In this document: one piece after another, positions 63,045-64,000 of the stretch | How positions within the stretch are numbered: position 1 is the first letter of the stretch | How the letters are laid out: every line of letters starts with the position of its first letter | Source of the DNA: Allorhizobium paknamense | Lineage (GTDB): Bacteria; Pseudomonadota; Alphaproteobacteria; Rhizobiales; Rhizobiaceae | Assembly (NCBI RefSeq): GCF_030815125.1 | Contig: NZ_JAUSWH010000005.1 | Coordinates: 124,001-188,000, forward strand | DNA: 64,000 bases | Direction of reading: 5' to 3' | Position numbers and translations under genes: made by a program | The notes under the pieces: generated by a model | What the model was told of the DNA's origin: nothing | What the model saw: only the letters and a program-made list of their open reading frames with translations | The model's database searches: none

Positions 63045-64000
63045 ATGGCAGGGGGACAGAAAGGCGGCATGCCGGGGCTCACGCCGCCTGCGCCGATCCC
63101 GATGAAGGAGCGATCCTCCATCCTGTTCATCGAATATGGGCAGATCGATGTGATCGACGGCGCTTTCGTCGTGGTGGACAAGACCGGCATCCGCACGCAC
63201 ATCCCGGTGGGCGGTTTTGCCTGCCTGATGCTGGAGCCCGGCACGCGCATCAGCCATGCCGCTGCCGCCTTGGCGGCGCGGGCGGGCACGCTGCTGGTCT
63301 GGGTGGGGGAGGCGGGGGTGCGGCTTTACGCCTCCGGCCAGCCGGGCGGCGCTCGCGCCGACCGGTTGCTCTATCAGGCGCGGCTGGCGCTGGATGAGGC
63401 AAGCCGCCTCAAGGTGGTGCGCCGCATGTTCGAACTGCGCTTTGGCGAGGAAGCGCCCGCCCGCCGCTCCATCGACCAGTTGCGCGGCATCGAAGGCGTG
63501 CGGGTGCGCAAGATGTATGAATTGCTGGCCGAACGGCACGGCGTGGAATGGAACCGCCGCGCCTATGACCGCAGCGATTGGGAGGCTTCCGATATTCCCA
63601 ACCGCTGCCTTTCCGCCGCCACCGCCTGCCTGCACGGGCTTTCGGAAGCGGCGGTGCTGGCGGCGGGCTATGCGCCCGCCATCGGCTTCCTGCACACGGG
63701 CAGGCCGCTCTCCTTCGTCTATGACATTGCCGATCTCTTCAAGTTTGAAACCGTGGTGCCGGTGGCCTTCGAGATTGCCGGCAAGGCGGCAAAGGGTAGG
63801 CTGGAAGAACCGCCGGACCGGGCGGTGCGCCGCGCCTGCCGCGATGTTTTCCGCGCCAGCGGGCTTCTGGGCAAGATCATCCCCGCCATCGAAGACGTGC
63901 TGGCCGCTGCAGGCGAAGCGCCGCCTGCGCCGCCCGAAGACGCCCAGCCGCCGCAATTCGACGATGGCCCGCCCTCCGGCGATCTCGGTCACAGGGGGTA
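63045..64000 (+). CDS. cas1: Type I-E CRISPR integrase Cas1, reaching the window edge
   Basis: 318 codons are open to the edge; the window ends in TA, so the stop may be the next base. The catalytic triad is complete and spaced as in E. coli Cas1 (E141, H208, D221): E150 (RGIEGVRVRKMY), H217 (GFLHTGRPLSF) and D230 (YDIADLFKF). Compared with the usual length of about 305 residues, this copy has a short N-terminal extension and a Pro-rich tail (APPAPPEDAQPPQ). It starts one base after cas6e. cas2 should follow outside the window. Confidence 0.92.
   Translation, partial: MAGGQKGGMPGLTPPAPIPMKERSSILFIEYGQIDVIDGAFVVVDKTGIRTHIPVGGFACLMLEPGTRISHAAAALAARAGTLLVWVGEAGVRLYASGQPGGARADRLLYQARLALDEASRLKVVRRMFELRFGEEAPARRSIDQLRGIEGVRVRKMYELLAERHGVEWNRRAYDRSDWEASDIPNRCLSAATACLHGLSEAAVLAAGYAPAIGFLHTGRPLSFVYDIADLFKFETVVPVAFEIAGKAAKGRLEEPPDRAVRRACRDVFRASGLLGKIIPAIEDVLAAAGEAPPAPPEDAQPPQFDDGPPSGDLGHRG

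Overview
The window reads as a GC-rich alphaproteobacterial chromosome or large replicon, most likely from Rhizobiaceae (Rhizobium/Agrobacterium/Allorhizobium group). The support is indirect: codon use, many ABC-sugar and aromatic-catabolism operons controlled by LysR, LacI and GntR proteins, and at least eight copies of intergenic palindromic repeats (GCATTTCC...GGAAATGC and ACAGCGCC...GCGCTGT types) of the kind scattered through rhizobial genomes. I see no rRNA, tRNA or insertion sequence.

Region 1 (1-8.4 kb): a truncated LysR regulator diverges from an outer-membrane barrel gene. This is followed by an MFS transporter, a carotenoid/stilbene cleavage oxygenase, a glutathione S-transferase and a HbpS-like protein, which together suggest uptake and cleavage of a lignin- or stilbene-like aromatic. 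A LysR gene and a divergent pirin plus NAD(P)-binding protein follow.

Region 2 (8.6-13.1 kb): a LacI regulator diverges from two TIM-barrel sugar isomerase/epimerases and one Gfo/Idh/MocA dehydrogenase, a polyol- or inositol-like pathway without its own transporter.

Region 3 (13.2-29.8 kb): two convergent operons of matching composition (FAD monooxygenase, VOC-type ring-cleavage dioxygenase, fumarylacetoacetate-hydrolase-family enzyme, a further hydrolase and an MFS permease) meet at a terminator near 19.9 kb. One has a GntR regulator and the other a LysR regulator. A MetA-like outer-membrane protein lies beyond.

Region 4 (29.8-39.6 kb): an M20 amidohydrolase and BtpA/SgcQ pair, a PfkB kinase, then a LacI-controlled ribose-type ABC transporter with a phosphotriesterase-like lactonase and a GATase-like protein, and an aldose 1-epimerase.

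Region 5 (39.7-50.2 kb): hexuronate use. It holds a mannonate-dehydratase-like enzyme, a cytoplasmic GH28 enzyme, uronate dehydrogenase, a FadR-type GntR regulator, 5-dehydro-4-deoxyglucarate dehydratase, a complete ABC importer and an SMP-30 lactonase. These fit the oxidative galacturonate route, with the cycloisomerase and the final semialdehyde dehydrogenase not in the window.

Region 6 (50.3-64 kb): a type I-E CRISPR-Cas locus in an unusual layout. Array 1 (4 spacers), a PadR regulator fused to a siderophore-interacting ferric reductase, cas3, array 2 (1 spacer, with nearly the same leader as array 1) and an NIT-domain chemoreceptor come first. Then come cas8e-cas11-cas7-cas5-cas6e-cas1, the last reaching the window edge. 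The fusion joins the equivalents of E. coli YqjI (nickel-responsive PadR repressor) and YqjH (its ferric-reductase target), and together with the split CRISPR layout it is the most unusual part of the window.
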